Assembly: GCA_049609325.1 (NCBI GenBank)
Contig: JBMYYK010000003.1
Location: 1 to 64,000 of the forward strand
DNA from: GCA-2733415 sp049609325
GTDB lineage: Bacteria; Bacteroidota; Bacteroidia; Flavobacteriales; Flavobacteriaceae
Reading direction: 5' to 3'
Length of the DNA: 64,000 nt
The notes under the pieces are model-generated. The model was not told the origin of the DNA and searched no databases. It was given only the letters and a program-made list of their open reading frames with translations. Shown here in pieces: positions 8,343 through 17,603 of the stretch. The position numbers and the translations under genes are program-made. The stretch's first letter is position 1. Each line of letters opens with the position of its first letter.

Positions 8343-9122
8343 ATGATAAAACACCTATACTATATTGCTATAATTAGCGTCATTTTTTGCAGTTGTAAAG
8401 CCACAAAAGGAGTGAAAGATACTGGAGCTACAAAAAAAATAGCTACAGCAAAAATCATTTCTACACATCATGAAAACCGCTCAGAATTTACATCGTTAAA
8501 AGCCGCGCTAAACATTTCATTAACTACTGCAGATAAGGATGAAAAACTTACCGGAAGTTTGCGCATACAAAAAGATGAGAAGATTTGGATGAGTATTGGG
8601 AAAATGGGAATTCCTGGAGCAAAAATTTTAATCACTCCAACTACAGTACAGTATTACAACAAAGTTGACCGCACATTTTTTAAAGGAGATTACTCAATTA
8701 TTAACGCGTGGTTAGGTGCTAACCTAAACTTTTCTCAATTACAGTCTGTACTCATAGGAGAATCTATGTTTCCTCTTGAACCTACACAATACAGCTCTGA
8801 AGTTTTAGAAGACGGCTATTTACTTAGGCCTAAACATATAGATCTTGTTATGGAGCACTACATCACTATTAATCCTAGTAATTTCAAATTAAAATCTCAA
8901 GAAATTGCCCAACCAAAAGCCTATAGAATTTTAACGGTTGATTATAACAGTTATCAAAACATTTCTGAACAATTAGTACCATTATTAATGCACTTGAATA
9001 TGGTTGAAAAAACTTCAGAAACACAAATTGATATCACTTATAGAAATGTATCTTTGAATCAAGAATTACGTTTCCCGTTTAAAATACCAAGTAATTATAA
9101 AGAGCTACAAATTGAAAAGTAA
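8343..9122 (+). CDS. DUF4292 family lipoprotein
   Basis: 259 residues from ATG at 8343. The first residues form a lipoprotein signal with the lipidated Cys at 18 (F-C-S-C, a relaxed lipobox). A start 45 bases upstream would add a lysine/serine-rich extension that spoils the signal, so it is not used. The mature part has a beta-rich pattern (LNISLTTADKDEKLTGSLRIQKDEKIWMSIG) typical of DUF4292, a Bacteroidota family that resembles lipoprotein carrier or localisation folds. It overlaps the downstream EnvC-like gene by 11 bases and follows the TPR gene by one base. The role is unknown; outer membrane assembly is a reasonable guess from the fold type and neighbours. Confidence 0.83.
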   Translation: MIKHLYYIAIISVIFCSCKATKGVKDTGATKKIATAKIISTHHENRSEFTSLKAALNISLTTADKDEKLTGSLRIQKDEKIWMSIGKMGIPGAKILITPTTVQYYNKVDRTFFKGDYSIINAWLGANLNFSQLQSVLIGESMFPLEPTQYSSEVLEDGYLLRPKHIDLVMEHYITINPSNFKLKSQEIAQPKAYRILTVDYNSYQNISEQLVPLLMHLNMVEKTSETQIDITYRNVSLNQELRFPFKIPSNYKELQIEK

Positions 9123-10338
9123 GGTATTACATAAATGTATTGCAGTTTTTACAGTGTTATTAATAACACTAACTTCTGCTGTGGCACAATCAAAAAAACA
9201 GCGACAGTTAGAGCAACAGCGCAAAACTATTTTAAAAGAGATTCAAAATATAAATGCGTTATTAGCTGAAACCAAATCTGAAGAAACCTCATTGCTTACA
9301 AAAATTGAAGATGTTAATTTGAAAATCAAAGTACGTAGAAATTTAATTCAAATTACCAATCAACAAGCCAATTTGCTCACTCGAGAAATCAAATCCAACA
9401 CACAACAAATTCAAGCGCTAGAAACCGATTTAGAAGCTCGTAAAAAAGATTATGCTGCTATGGTAGTAAAATCATATAAAAACAAAGCCACACAAAGTAA
9501 ATTGCTGTTTTTACTATCGTCTACAGATTTTTTACAAGCCTATAAACGCTATAACTACATGAAACAATACAAGCGTTACCAGAAAAACCAAGCGGATTCA
9601 ATTGTTTCAAAAACAGAAAAACTCGTTAGTTTAAACGAAGCTTTATTATTACAAAAAGAAGATAAAACCCGTTTAATTAAAGAAAATAAAGTTGCGCAAG
9701 CCGAACTGTTAAAAGAAAAACAACAACAGGAAACCTTAATAGCAACTTTAAAGAAAGATGAATCAAAGTACAAAAAGACCATTGCTAAAAAGCAAAAAGA
9801 AAGTGCTAGAATTGAACGTGATATTGAAACATTAATTCGTAAGGCTATTGCAGAAGCTAATAGAAAAAAGAACAAAACATCTACTTCAAAAACCTTAAAA
9901 CTTACACCAGAAGCTAAGGCTTTAGCAGCAAATTTTAGTGCCAATAAAGGAAAATTGCCATGGCCAGTATCTACAGGTCGTGTAACTCAAAAATTCGGAA
10001 AACAACGGCACCCAAGTATTCCTGGTATTTACACCAATAGTAGTGGTGTAAAAATATTAACCTCAAAAAACAGTGCTGTAAAATCAGTATTTAATGGTGT
10101 GGTTTCTGGGGTTCAGGTGATTAAAGGTGCAAATCAGTCTGTATATATACAACACGGAAATTACTTTACGGTGTATTCAAACTTGAAACAATTGCGTGTT
10201 AAAAAAGGTGATAAAGTCGCCACTGGCATGCCAATAGGAACAATTGCAACAAACAATGAAGGAAAATCTGTACTACGTTTTTTTATATTTAACAACAGTA
10301 GCAAACAAAACCCTGCACATTGGATTTATAAAATGTAA
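9112..10338 (+). CDS. EnvC-like murein hydrolase activator (degenerate M23/LytM)
   Basis: 408 residues. Start is TTG at 9112, inside the end of the DUF4292 gene; it keeps a complete signal peptide (about 1-26). Residues about 27-250 are a long, charged coiled coil rich in Lys, Glu and Gln. Residues about 284-405 are a LytM/M23 domain (GRVTQKFGKQRHPS to NPAHWI). The zinc ligands of active M23 peptidases are missing: the HxxxD position reads YTNSSG and the HxH position reads LRFFIF. This is the EnvC pattern, a periplasmic protein that activates cell-wall amidases during division rather than cutting itself. Translational coupling to the DUF4292 gene is likely from the 11-base overlap. Confidence 0.88.
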   Translation: MKSKVLHKCIAVFTVLLITLTSAVAQSKKQRQLEQQRKTILKEIQNINALLAETKSEETSLLTKIEDVNLKIKVRRNLIQITNQQANLLTREIKSNTQQIQALETDLEARKKDYAAMVVKSYKNKATQSKLLFLLSSTDFLQAYKRYNYMKQYKRYQKNQADSIVSKTEKLVSLNEALLLQKEDKTRLIKENKVAQAELLKEKQQQETLIATLKKDESKYKKTIAKKQKESARIERDIETLIRKAIAEANRKKNKTSTSKTLKLTPEAKALAANFSANKGKLPWPVSTGRVTQKFGKQRHPSIPGIYTNSSGVKILTSKNSAVKSVFNGVVSGVQVIKGANQSVYIQHGNYFTVYSNLKQLRVKKGDKVATGMPIGTIATNNEGKSVLRFFIFNNSSKQNPAHWIYKM

Positions 10339-10361
10339 GTTACTTCAGAAATAGTTTAAAA

Positions 10362-10877
10362 CTATGCCTCCAAAAACAAGGCTTTAAGCTCTGTTGCTTC
10401 TTCAGGCGTCATTCTACCTCCTAATACCAGACTTAATTGTTTACGTCTTAAAGCGCCATCAAAACGTTGCTGTTCTAAATCGGTTTGTGGTATAATTTCC
10501 GGTACTTTTACCGGCATACCTGTTTCATCTACCGCAACAAAGGTATAAATCCCTTCATTGGCTTTTGTACGCAATCCTGACTCACGATCTTCTATCCAAA
10601 CATCAATATATACCTCCATCGAACTCGTGAAAGCCCTCGATACTTTAGCTTCTATAGTGACTACACTCCCTGAAGGTACTGCTTTATTAAACGCCACATG
10701 ATTTACTGATGCTGTCACAACAATTCTACGGCTATGACGACGTGCTGCAATACTTGCAGCCCTATCCATACGCGACAATAATTCACCTCCAAATAAATTA
10801 TTTAAGGGGTTAGTTTCTCCTGGCAACACCAAATCTGTAAGTGTTGTAATTGAATCAATAGGATGTTTTGCCTTCAT
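10362..10877 (-). CDS. acyl-CoA thioesterase (hotdog fold)
   Basis: 171 residues of the YciA/BACH-like hotdog thioesterase family, which hydrolyses acyl-CoA to free acid and CoA. The conserved N-terminal region LVLPGETNPLNNLFGGELLSRMDR (read in pieces, residues about 16-39) and the VTASVNHVAFNKAVPSGSVV segment (about 53-72) carry the catalytic and CoA-binding residues. A short C-terminal tail follows. It is convergent with the EnvC-like gene (23 bases between stops) and has its own -7 box 17 bases before the ATG, so it appears monocistronic. Confidence 0.88.
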   Translation of the reverse strand: MKAKHPIDSITTLTDLVLPGETNPLNNLFGGELLSRMDRAASIAARRHSRRIVVTASVNHVAFNKAVPSGSVVTIEAKVSRAFTSSMEVYIDVWIEDRESGLRTKANEGIYTFVAVDETGMPVKVPEIIPQTDLEQQRFDGALRRKQLSLVLGGRMTPEEATELKALFLEA

Positions 10878-10894
10878 TTTGCGTATGTTTTGTG

Positions 10895-10902
10895 CAAAGG
10901 TA
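10895..10902 (-). promoter_or_regulatory. -7 promoter element of thioesterase gene
   Basis: TACCTTTG on the minus strand is an exact TAnnTTTG match 17 bases before the ATG, giving a leader of only about 10 bases. Confidence 0.55.
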
Positions 10903-10940
10903 AAGGGAATTCAGAAAAGAGTAGGGTTTTTAACTAAAAT

Positions 10941-11894
10941 TTAATTGATATCTTTTACCAATAACCACGCATTGGCATTATGAGATGTTTTTATAGCACG
11001 CAAGCTTGATAACGCTTCTGTTCGTGTAGCTACACTTGTATACACCACTTGATGCAAGCCAAATTTATTTTGACCAATTTTACGAGGCGAAAACCCTTCT
11101 CGTTTCAATTGCTCAATTTTCTTATCGGCATTTTCTTCAAATCTGAACGCTCCAGCAATAATGTGATAGTTTCCTATCACTTCTTTCTCTACTGCAACAT
11201 TAAATGTAACTTCAGGAACTTCTATCGGAGCCATGTCAAAAAATGACGCTTGTTGATAAGCCGATCTCTCTATTTCTATGGCCTCTTTCTGATTGTGCGC
11301 AGCAACCGTTTCCATTTGATTGGTATACACTTGCTTTCCTAAAACACCAGATAATCCTAACGCTACAACTGCTATAGCTGCATATTTTAAATAGGAACGT
11401 TTAGCTCTCGTTTCTGGCACAAACGCAATAGGAGCTTTATCTTCAATAGCCTCTACTTCTTCTTTATAAACCTCTCTTAACACAGGGGTGTTATGCATTT
11501 GATCTAAACCAAAAGCACTCGTTAAATAATTAACCGTTTCTAAAGGGGCAAACTGCAGTTTTCCTTCGTAACTTAATGACAAATCTCCAATATTTGAAAG
11601 TAATACAGATTCACCAGAAATCAACTTCGCTTTAATTTCAGCTACATATACCTCAATGCTTTCTAATGCTTGGGCGTAACTTATATTCTCATTTACCGCA
11701 ATATGATTGGCTAATAAACCATCATTTTGTTTCAATTGCTCGTTGAATGACACTTGTTTTCGTGGTGGCAAGAACACATGAGTAGCAGCGTTTACTGATG
11801 CCGTATGTTGCTGTGTTAAAAACGCACCAAATTCTGGAACAATTACACATTCATACCTATACAATAAATCACTAATATATGTTGCTAATACCAT
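10941..11894 (-). CDS. HU-CCDC81 and SPOR domain membrane protein
   Basis: 317 residues in three parts. Residues about 1-130 match the paired bacterial HU-CCDC81 domains (ISDLLYRYECVIVPEFGAFLTQ is the family start), an HU-like fold. A single membrane helix lies at about 170-188 (YLKYAAIAVVALGLSGVLG). Residues about 240-315 form a SPOR domain (YHIIAGAFRFEENADKKIEQL), which binds denuded glycan strands at the septum. The topology puts the HU-like part in the cytoplasm and SPOR in the periplasm, suggesting a link between a cytoplasmic partner, perhaps DNA or a division protein, and septal peptidoglycan. It has a -7 box at 11920-11927 and is divergent from dprA. Confidence 0.87.
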   Translation of the reverse strand: MVLATYISDLLYRYECVIVPEFGAFLTQQHTASVNAATHVFLPPRKQVSFNEQLKQNDGLLANHIAVNENISYAQALESIEVYVAEIKAKLISGESVLLSNIGDLSLSYEGKLQFAPLETVNYLTSAFGLDQMHNTPVLREVYKEEVEAIEDKAPIAFVPETRAKRSYLKYAAIAVVALGLSGVLGKQVYTNQMETVAAHNQKEAIEIERSAYQQASFFDMAPIEVPEVTFNVAVEKEVIGNYHIIAGAFRFEENADKKIEQLKREGFSPRKIGQNKFGLHQVVYTSVATRTEALSSLRAIKTSHNANAWLLVKDIN

Positions 11895-11919
11895 GAAGAC
11901 GTTGATTAATTACTATAAA

Positions 11920-11927
11920 CAAATTTA
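11920..11927 (-). promoter_or_regulatory. -7 promoter element of HU-CCDC81/SPOR gene
   Basis: TAAATTTG on the minus strand matches TAnnTTTG exactly, 25 bases before the ATG. Confidence 0.5.
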
Positions 11928-12017
11928 CATTTTTTTAAAACAGTCGCCATATGGTTATACAATAGTTATTAACAATCAAAAAAAATGATTAAATTTAAGT
12001 TGACTATCAGCAGTTTA

Positions 12018-13124
12018 ATGAACACTAACGATTTACTATACACACTTGCGTTACAAAAAGCAGCAAATATCGGTGATATTACTGCTAAGAAACTCATTGA
12101 ACACTGTGGTAGTGTAGAAGCAGTTTTTAAAGAAAAAGATGCTTTACTTCAAAAAATCAACGGCATAGGAAGCTATGTCTGTAAATCTTTAAGGGATAAA
12201 ACTCTTTTTGTTTTTGCTGAACAAGAGATGAAATTTATCCAAGCAAATAATATTCAATATTGGTACTATAAAGATTCAGGTTATCCTAAACGGTTAAAAC
12301 ATTGTGTTGATGGACCCATTCTGCTATTTCATTGTGGTAATATTAATCTAGAACAACAGCATATTATAAGTATTGTTGGCACACGTAACTTAACCAAATA
12401 CGGCAAACAATTATGTGAAGATATAATTGATGGTCTTAGTAATTATAACCTCATTATCGTTTCAGGGTTTGCTTACGGAACAGATATTACAGCGCATAAA
12501 GCCGCTATAAAAAACAACTTACAAACTATAGGATGTTTAGCCCATGGCATGAATCAGATTTATCCAAAAGTGCATAAAAAGTATGTGCATCAGGTTGAAA
12601 AAAACGGTGGATTTATCACAGAATTTTGGAGCAGTTCTAATCCTGAACGTGAGAATTTTATCAAAAGAAATAGAGTTATTGCTGGAGTATCTGAAGCCAC
12701 ATTGGTTATAGAAAGTGCCGAAAAAGGCGGCAGTTTAGTTACTGCGGATATTGCCAATTCATATAACCGAGAAGTGTTTGCATTGCCAGGAAGAGCAGAT
12801 GACAAGTTCAGTGTTGGGACAAACCATTTAATTAAGCATCAAAAAGCGCAATTGATAACTTCTGCAGAGGATATTGCCTTTATGCTTAATTGGGGTGTTA
12901 CACACAAAAAAAACAAGATGATACAACCCAATTTATTTGTTGAGTTATCTCCTGAAGAATCTCAAATAACCAACTACTTAAAAGACAAAGATAAAGTCAG
13001 TTTAGACATCATCTCAAAACATTGCAATTTACCATTATACCAAATTTCATCTATCTTATTACACTTAGAACTCAAAGGAATTGTTAGGCCTCATCCTGGC
13101 AAACAGTTTGAATTGATTGCATAA
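12018..13124 (+). CDS. dprA: DNA-processing protein DprA
   Basis: 368 residues from ATG at 12018 (MNTNDLLYTLAL), which matches the usual family start; an ATG 33 bases upstream would add an untypical tail. An N-terminal helix-hairpin-helix/SAM-like region (about 1-70) precedes the Rossmann-like DprA core with IVGTRNLTKYG and SGFAYGTDITAHKAA. A winged-helix domain ends the protein (about 310-368). DprA protects incoming single-stranded DNA and loads RecA during natural transformation. No other competence gene is nearby. The gene is closed by a strong bidirectional hairpin at 13129-13155. Confidence 0.94.
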   Translation: MNTNDLLYTLALQKAANIGDITAKKLIEHCGSVEAVFKEKDALLQKINGIGSYVCKSLRDKTLFVFAEQEMKFIQANNIQYWYYKDSGYPKRLKHCVDGPILLFHCGNINLEQQHIISIVGTRNLTKYGKQLCEDIIDGLSNYNLIIVSGFAYGTDITAHKAAIKNNLQTIGCLAHGMNQIYPKVHKKYVHQVEKNGGFITEFWSSSNPERENFIKRNRVIAGVSEATLVIESAEKGGSLVTADIANSYNREVFALPGRADDKFSVGTNHLIKHQKAQLITSAEDIAFMLNWGVTHKKNKMIQPNLFVELSPEESQITNYLKDKDKVSLDIISKHCNLPLYQISSILLHLELKGIVRPHPGKQFELIA

Positions 13125-13128
13125 AAAA

Positions 13129-13155
13129 ACCTCCTTCAAATGAAGGAGGTTTTTT
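13129..13155. terminator. bidirectional terminator between dprA and DUF5689 gene
   Basis: Perfect 9-bp stem ACCTCCTTC / GAAGGAGGT with a 4-base loop, an A run before and a T run after. It serves both convergent genes. Confidence 0.85.
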
Positions 13156-13176
13156 ATAAGTATTTAAACTTAGTTT

Positions 13177-14529
13177 TTACATTTCATCAACTAATACATT
13201 ATCAACCTCCCAAGTTGCAGAAGCAGATGCTGTAGACGTAAATTTAAATGCTATATATACATCACCTCCATTTGCAGAAGATAAATCGATGTTTCCAGAA
13301 TCTGTCCAGTTCCATCCACCAGAACTTAAGTTAGCAGATAAAGCCGTCCAAGTTACTCCTGTTGCATAAGGATCACCTGAACCTGAGTAGTTTGTAGACA
13401 TGAACACCTCTAAAGCAGGTCCTGTATAGTTTTTAGCTGTTCTAAACGTTAATACAGGTGCAGTAGCCGATGATAAATCAATTGCTGGAGAGATTAACCA
13501 ATCTTCATTAGCGTTATTTCCTCCTGCATATCCACTCATTTTCGCGTATGTAGATCCGTTATAAGAATCTGCAAACCAAGTTTGTGGCCCTAAAACATCA
13601 TATACTGTCCATGCATTTAATGTGTTAAATCCGTCAGCAAATAATGGGTCACATCTTTCGTTAATTGTAAAGTCTAAATCTTCAACACCTCTAATTAATA
13701 ATTGTGCATCAGAGTTATACTTGCTGTTTACTGCAGTTAATGTACCTGCTCCTTCCCAAGGCATTACTACAGTTCTAAAATCTGCATAACCACTGTTTCT
13801 TAAAATTACTGTATCGTCATTATCACAGCTTTCTAATGTTCTATCAACACTATATGTATCACCTAAATTAGCATAAGAAATTCCTAAATCAGAAAATGGT
13901 ACTTGCATGTTTTGTAACTGCACTAAAATACCTACTGGTACGTTTCCGTTACTAATTGCAGTAGTTGTAGTTTGTGTTGGTACAATTGTAGCTACTTCTG
14001 TAGAACGTAACACGTGATTTGGTACTTGTAATTCTGGAATTCTTACTAATGATGTTCCGTTTAAAGCTCCTAAAGAGAATACTCCTCTATAGTCATCAAA
14101 TCCTAAACCATTTAATTTTACATATACTTTTCTTCCTACTTCATAGTTGAAATACGTATCGTACATATCAACATCTATTTTGAAACCAATAGTTGGGTTT
14201 TCTGGTGCATCTTGAATATAGATTGACTTATAAAAGTTTCCTGTTCTGTCATTAGATACAACATACCCTACTAAGTAACTGTATGTTGGCTCAGCTGTTG
14301 GGTTGTTTTCATCTACTGCTGGAGGAATTTGCGTATCTAAATCTACAAGATTGTTGTAGTTAGCATTATACATTGCCATTAATTGAGCAAAAGTATATTC
14401 ATATCCGTTTTCAGTGATATTTGGTTCAACTTCCACAACTGTTGGTACTGAATAATCATCATCTTGTACACATGCTGTAAATGTTCCTAAGAACAAGAAA
14501 AGAGCTACTATTTTAAATATATTTTTCAT
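13177..14529 (-). CDS. DUF5689 / choice-of-anchor J surface lipoprotein
   Basis: 450 residues. A lipoprotein signal ends at Cys20 (GTFTAC), followed by VQDDD; an acidic patch after the Cys fits the surface-export signal of Bacteroidota lipoproteins. Residues about 45-290 match DUF5689, an OB-like domain found in secreted nucleases and surface lipoproteins. Residues about 295-450 form a choice-of-anchor J domain (NEDWLISPAIDLSSA, WEVDNVLVDE), a jelly-roll-like fold often seen in adhesins and polymer binders. It lies 70 bases after the TonB-dependent receptor gene on the same strand, so it probably acts as the receptor's surface partner, like SusD for SusC though unrelated in sequence. Confidence 0.87.
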   Translation of the reverse strand: MKNIFKIVALFLFLGTFTACVQDDDYSVPTVVEVEPNITENGYEYTFAQLMAMYNANYNNLVDLDTQIPPAVDENNPTAEPTYSYLVGYVVSNDRTGNFYKSIYIQDAPENPTIGFKIDVDMYDTYFNYEVGRKVYVKLNGLGFDDYRGVFSLGALNGTSLVRIPELQVPNHVLRSTEVATIVPTQTTTTAISNGNVPVGILVQLQNMQVPFSDLGISYANLGDTYSVDRTLESCDNDDTVILRNSGYADFRTVVMPWEGAGTLTAVNSKYNSDAQLLIRGVEDLDFTINERCDPLFADGFNTLNAWTVYDVLGPQTWFADSYNGSTYAKMSGYAGGNNANEDWLISPAIDLSSATAPVLTFRTAKNYTGPALEVFMSTNYSGSGDPYATGVTWTALSANLSSGGWNWTDSGNIDLSSANGGDVYIAFKFTSTASASATWEVDNVLVDEM

Positions 14530-14599
14530 TGTAAGTGTGTTTTAATTGTGTTTTATATAGAGACGTCACTAGTACGTCGTTATTTTTTATGTTAAATTA

Positions 14600-17347
14600 C
14601 TAAAATCTTAAGTATAAGTTCATATAATACGTTGTACCTCTACCAAACCAGTATTTAGGACCAAAAAGTCTCATTGGTCTTTCATTATCCTCTAATAAGT
14701 TTGTGTAATTGGCACTACGAGATTGTTCATATCCACCAGTTTTATACGTTTCGTTAAACACGTTGTTGATAGATGCAAATAAACCAATATATTTCTTACC
14801 AATTTTCCAAGATTTTCCTCCAGTTAAGTTGACTAACATGTAAGCATCAAACTCTTCTTGTTTTAATAACTCTCTAGCTTTGTCCTCATCATAATTAGGC
14901 AATTGAATACCATCTCCATCTAATGCGAAACCTGGAGTTCTTGTAATTGCAGCAACATCTAAATAAGCGTTTGAAAAGAAATTTGCTGTAGCTCCAAACC
15001 ACCAGTATTTAGGATCTCTGTATTCAAAACCAATACTTCCTGCACGTTGTGGCCCACCAGCTACTTTATAATTTTTTAATGATGCCGTTGTAGGTTCAAA
15101 ATCTAATGCTTCACCATTATCACCTAAACCAGACAACACTACTCCTGGGTTACTTGTGTATACTGCCTCTCCTAAAGCTAAGGCACCTTTTAATTTAATA
15201 GTTGGTGTTACTTGTGCTTCAGCACCAAACTCAATACCCATACTACGTTTGTCAACACCATTTAACGCTTCTTGCACAAATGACTGTGTTGCAGTTGTAC
15301 TAGCAAAACCATCTCCGTAATAAAATGATACTTCTGTAGCATCTTCTATTTGAGAATAATATCCTGTTAAACGTGTTTTTAAAATTGACGAACGGAAAAT
15401 ATAGCTTGCATCAAAAGAGGTTGTTTTAACCTCAGTTAAATTATCTACAACTCTATGGTTTTCTCTTGAATTCTGAAAACTGTTACGTAATGTTGGTGCA
15501 TCTTGAATGTATGCTCCATTAAAGTCTAATAAGTGTTTTCCTGAAATCTTATACGTCAATCCTGCTTTACCACCTAATTTATCAAACTCTAACTCTTCTC
15601 CTTTTCCTAAAGAATTGTCTTCAAAGTTTCCGTTTTGATATAACCCTTCTCTTTGGTGAGTTGTTTTACCGTATTGTCCTCCTAAATAGAAATCTACTTT
15701 ACTGTATTTAAACTGTGCTTGTGCAAAAGCATCATAACTTGTAGATAAAAAGTTGTAGTTGTACTTAAAGGTATCTCCTTCAGTAACTATTCTATTTGGG
15801 TTTAACACATTACTTTGTGTAAACAAAAAGTTGTCTTGATCTAAATATCCAGTACCTCCTAATAAATCTAAAACCTTAGCATAGTTATGAGATTCTAATG
15901 TTGTATAGTTTACTGCAGCATCTAAATTGATGTTTTCTGTTAACTCAGTATTTAAAATAGTATTGAATGACCATTGCTTGTCATCATTTCTATCTTCATA
16001 CAATATAAAAGCATCTGTGTATCCTTGATTATTAGCACTTTGGTTACCTAAGTATAACGACGTCCAATCAATCTGACCATCATTTAAAAACTCTTGCAAT
16101 CTGTCATAAGCTTGTGCTTCATCATGATACTGAGGGTCATTACTTAAGTAATAACTTGGTAATTTTCTGTAGTATGTAGGGTCTGGGTTATTCCCATTAA
16201 AGTCAATACGGCTGTTAGAAATATGTCCGAATTGGTAAGCCACATTTGTATTTAATGTTGTTTTATCAGAAATTGTCCAATAGTGGTTTAACATTAAAAT
16301 TGGTTCTTCAATTTCTTTAATACGAGAGTTTCTTTTCTCTCCTTCATATTCTCCCCAGTACGAGTTGTAAGTTTTTCCTTTTAAATCATACACTTCTTGA
16401 GTCATCCCTGCAGATTTACCTCTTCTGTTAGGAGTATAAATAGACGTGAAGTTAATGCTGTGTTTGTCATTAATCTTCTTTTCGATAGAAGCGAACATTG
16501 AATTGGCATCGTATACTGTACCATCAACAAATCCTTCTTCTCCCCAACGTCTCGCACCAGAAATAGTTAACGCCCATCCGTTATCCATTACTCCAGTAGA
16601 GTGGGTTGCCATAACTCTGTTTGTATAACTTCTGTTAGAAGACGCGTAAGAAATACGAGTTCCTTTTCTGTATTGAGATGCTCTCATGTTCACGTTAGTA
16701 GTTCCACCAACATTACCAAAAGCATACTCATTAGCTTTAGAACCGTTTGAAAAATCTTGGTTACGCATCACGTCATTAAGTCCACCCCAATCACTCCATT
16801 GTGGTCTTCCGTTAAACGCTTTGTTCATTCTAATACCATTTAATAACATAGTACCATTTTCAGAATCTAAACCTCTTACTCTAAAGAATGTTCCACTAAA
16901 GTCAAACGCTGCTGCTCTTGCAAAAACATCTCTAGACGATTGTAAAATTCCAGATGTATTAGATGCTACACTTTCATCAGAATCTAATTCATCCTCAGAT
17001 AAAGCAATTGTAAAATCATCTGTTTCTCCTAAATCATGATTTAAAATGATTGTAGAAAGGTCTACTGTTTTACCAGCTTCAATAATAATAGTAAACGTTT
17101 TAGTAAAATAACCTTCCTTGGAAACCGTTAAGGCTTTTTCACCTAAAGGCAAGTCACTATTAAAATTAAACCCCCCTAACTCATCTGTAACTTGAGTTTG
17201 AGAAGCGCCTTTAATTGCTACAGTTACACCAGCTACTGGTTGTGTAGAATCGGCATCGATTACTTGACCTCTAACAACAGTCTCCTGTGCATGCATAATA
17301 AATGCACTTACGACTGTTAATAATAATGTCAAAATTGTTTTTTTCAT
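14600..17347 (-). CDS. TonB-dependent receptor with CarboxypepD_reg-like domain
   Basis: 915 residues from ATG at 17347, which gives a clean signal peptide (MKKTILTLLL to HAQ); an in-frame ATG at 17443 lies upstream of the -7 box and is not used. Residues about 24-105 are a CarboxypepD_reg-like beta-sandwich (VVRGQVIDADSTQPVAGV), about 115-250 the plug (RVRGLDSENGTMLLNGIRMN), and the rest a 22-strand barrel ending in an aromatic residue (NLYLRF). It imports a ligand across the outer membrane with TonB energy. The DUF5689/choice-of-anchor J lipoprotein follows, and a secreted nuclease-family gene is divergent, which suggests nucleic acid, nucleotide or phosphate acquisition; the ligand is not proven. 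Confidence 0.92.
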   Translation of the reverse strand: MKKTILTLLLTVVSAFIMHAQETVVRGQVIDADSTQPVAGVTVAIKGASQTQVTDELGGFNFNSDLPLGEKALTVSKEGYFTKTFTIIIEAGKTVDLSTIILNHDLGETDDFTIALSEDELDSDESVASNTSGILQSSRDVFARAAAFDFSGTFFRVRGLDSENGTMLLNGIRMNKAFNGRPQWSDWGGLNDVMRNQDFSNGSKANEYAFGNVGGTTNVNMRASQYRKGTRISYASSNRSYTNRVMATHSTGVMDNGWALTISGARRWGEEGFVDGTVYDANSMFASIEKKINDKHSINFTSIYTPNRRGKSAGMTQEVYDLKGKTYNSYWGEYEGEKRNSRIKEIEEPILMLNHYWTISDKTTLNTNVAYQFGHISNSRIDFNGNNPDPTYYRKLPSYYLSNDPQYHDEAQAYDRLQEFLNDGQIDWTSLYLGNQSANNQGYTDAFILYEDRNDDKQWSFNTILNTELTENINLDAAVNYTTLESHNYAKVLDLLGGTGYLDQDNFLFTQSNVLNPNRIVTEGDTFKYNYNFLSTSYDAFAQAQFKYSKVDFYLGGQYGKTTHQREGLYQNGNFEDNSLGKGEELEFDKLGGKAGLTYKISGKHLLDFNGAYIQDAPTLRNSFQNSRENHRVVDNLTEVKTTSFDASYIFRSSILKTRLTGYYSQIEDATEVSFYYGDGFASTTATQSFVQEALNGVDKRSMGIEFGAEAQVTPTIKLKGALALGEAVYTSNPGVVLSGLGDNGEALDFEPTTASLKNYKVAGGPQRAGSIGFEYRDPKYWWFGATANFFSNAYLDVAAITRTPGFALDGDGIQLPNYDEDKARELLKQEEFDAYMLVNLTGGKSWKIGKKYIGLFASINNVFNETYKTGGYEQSRSANYTNLLEDNERPMRLFGPKYWFGRGTTYYMNLYLRF

Positions 17348-17404
17348 AAGTAATTTACTGATTAATAAATTGTTTTTAAACCCACTGCGGTTTTTTTCGG
17401 TCTG

Positions 17405-17412
17405 CAAATGTA
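17405..17412 (-). promoter_or_regulatory. -7 promoter element of TonB-dependent receptor gene
   Basis: TACATTTG on the minus strand is an exact match. A TTG 22 bases upstream can serve as -33. The leader is about 50 bases. Confidence 0.6.
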
Positions 17413-17507
17413 CACATTTTAGAACAAAGACGAACAACTTCACAACGATTTCATATGAATTTCACAATTAGTTTACATTGCGCAAAGGATAAAATTAAAT
17501 AATTGAC

Positions 17508-17515
17508 TACTTTTG
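17508..17515 (+). promoter_or_regulatory. -7 promoter element of secreted nuclease-family gene
   Basis: TACTTTTG matches TAnnTTTG exactly and would give a leader of about 80 bases. The -33 position is not clear. It is divergent from the receptor promoter, with about 95 bases between the two -7 boxes. Confidence 0.5.
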
Positions 17516-17603
17516 GCCCGTAATTTGAAGTGGATTTTACAATAACTTACTGCACCTGAGACAACTATATTAAAATAAAATCTGGTGTAAAAACTTTTAT
17601 CGA

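Noticed and set aside
14561..14581. ACGT-repeated stretch in the gap after the TonB receptor gene
   Set aside because: The repeats are short and self-complementary only in four-base units; no stable hairpin results.
17348..17443. Longer TonB-dependent receptor starting at 17443
   Set aside because: The start would lie upstream of the -7 box and would bury the signal peptide; ATG at 17347 is better.
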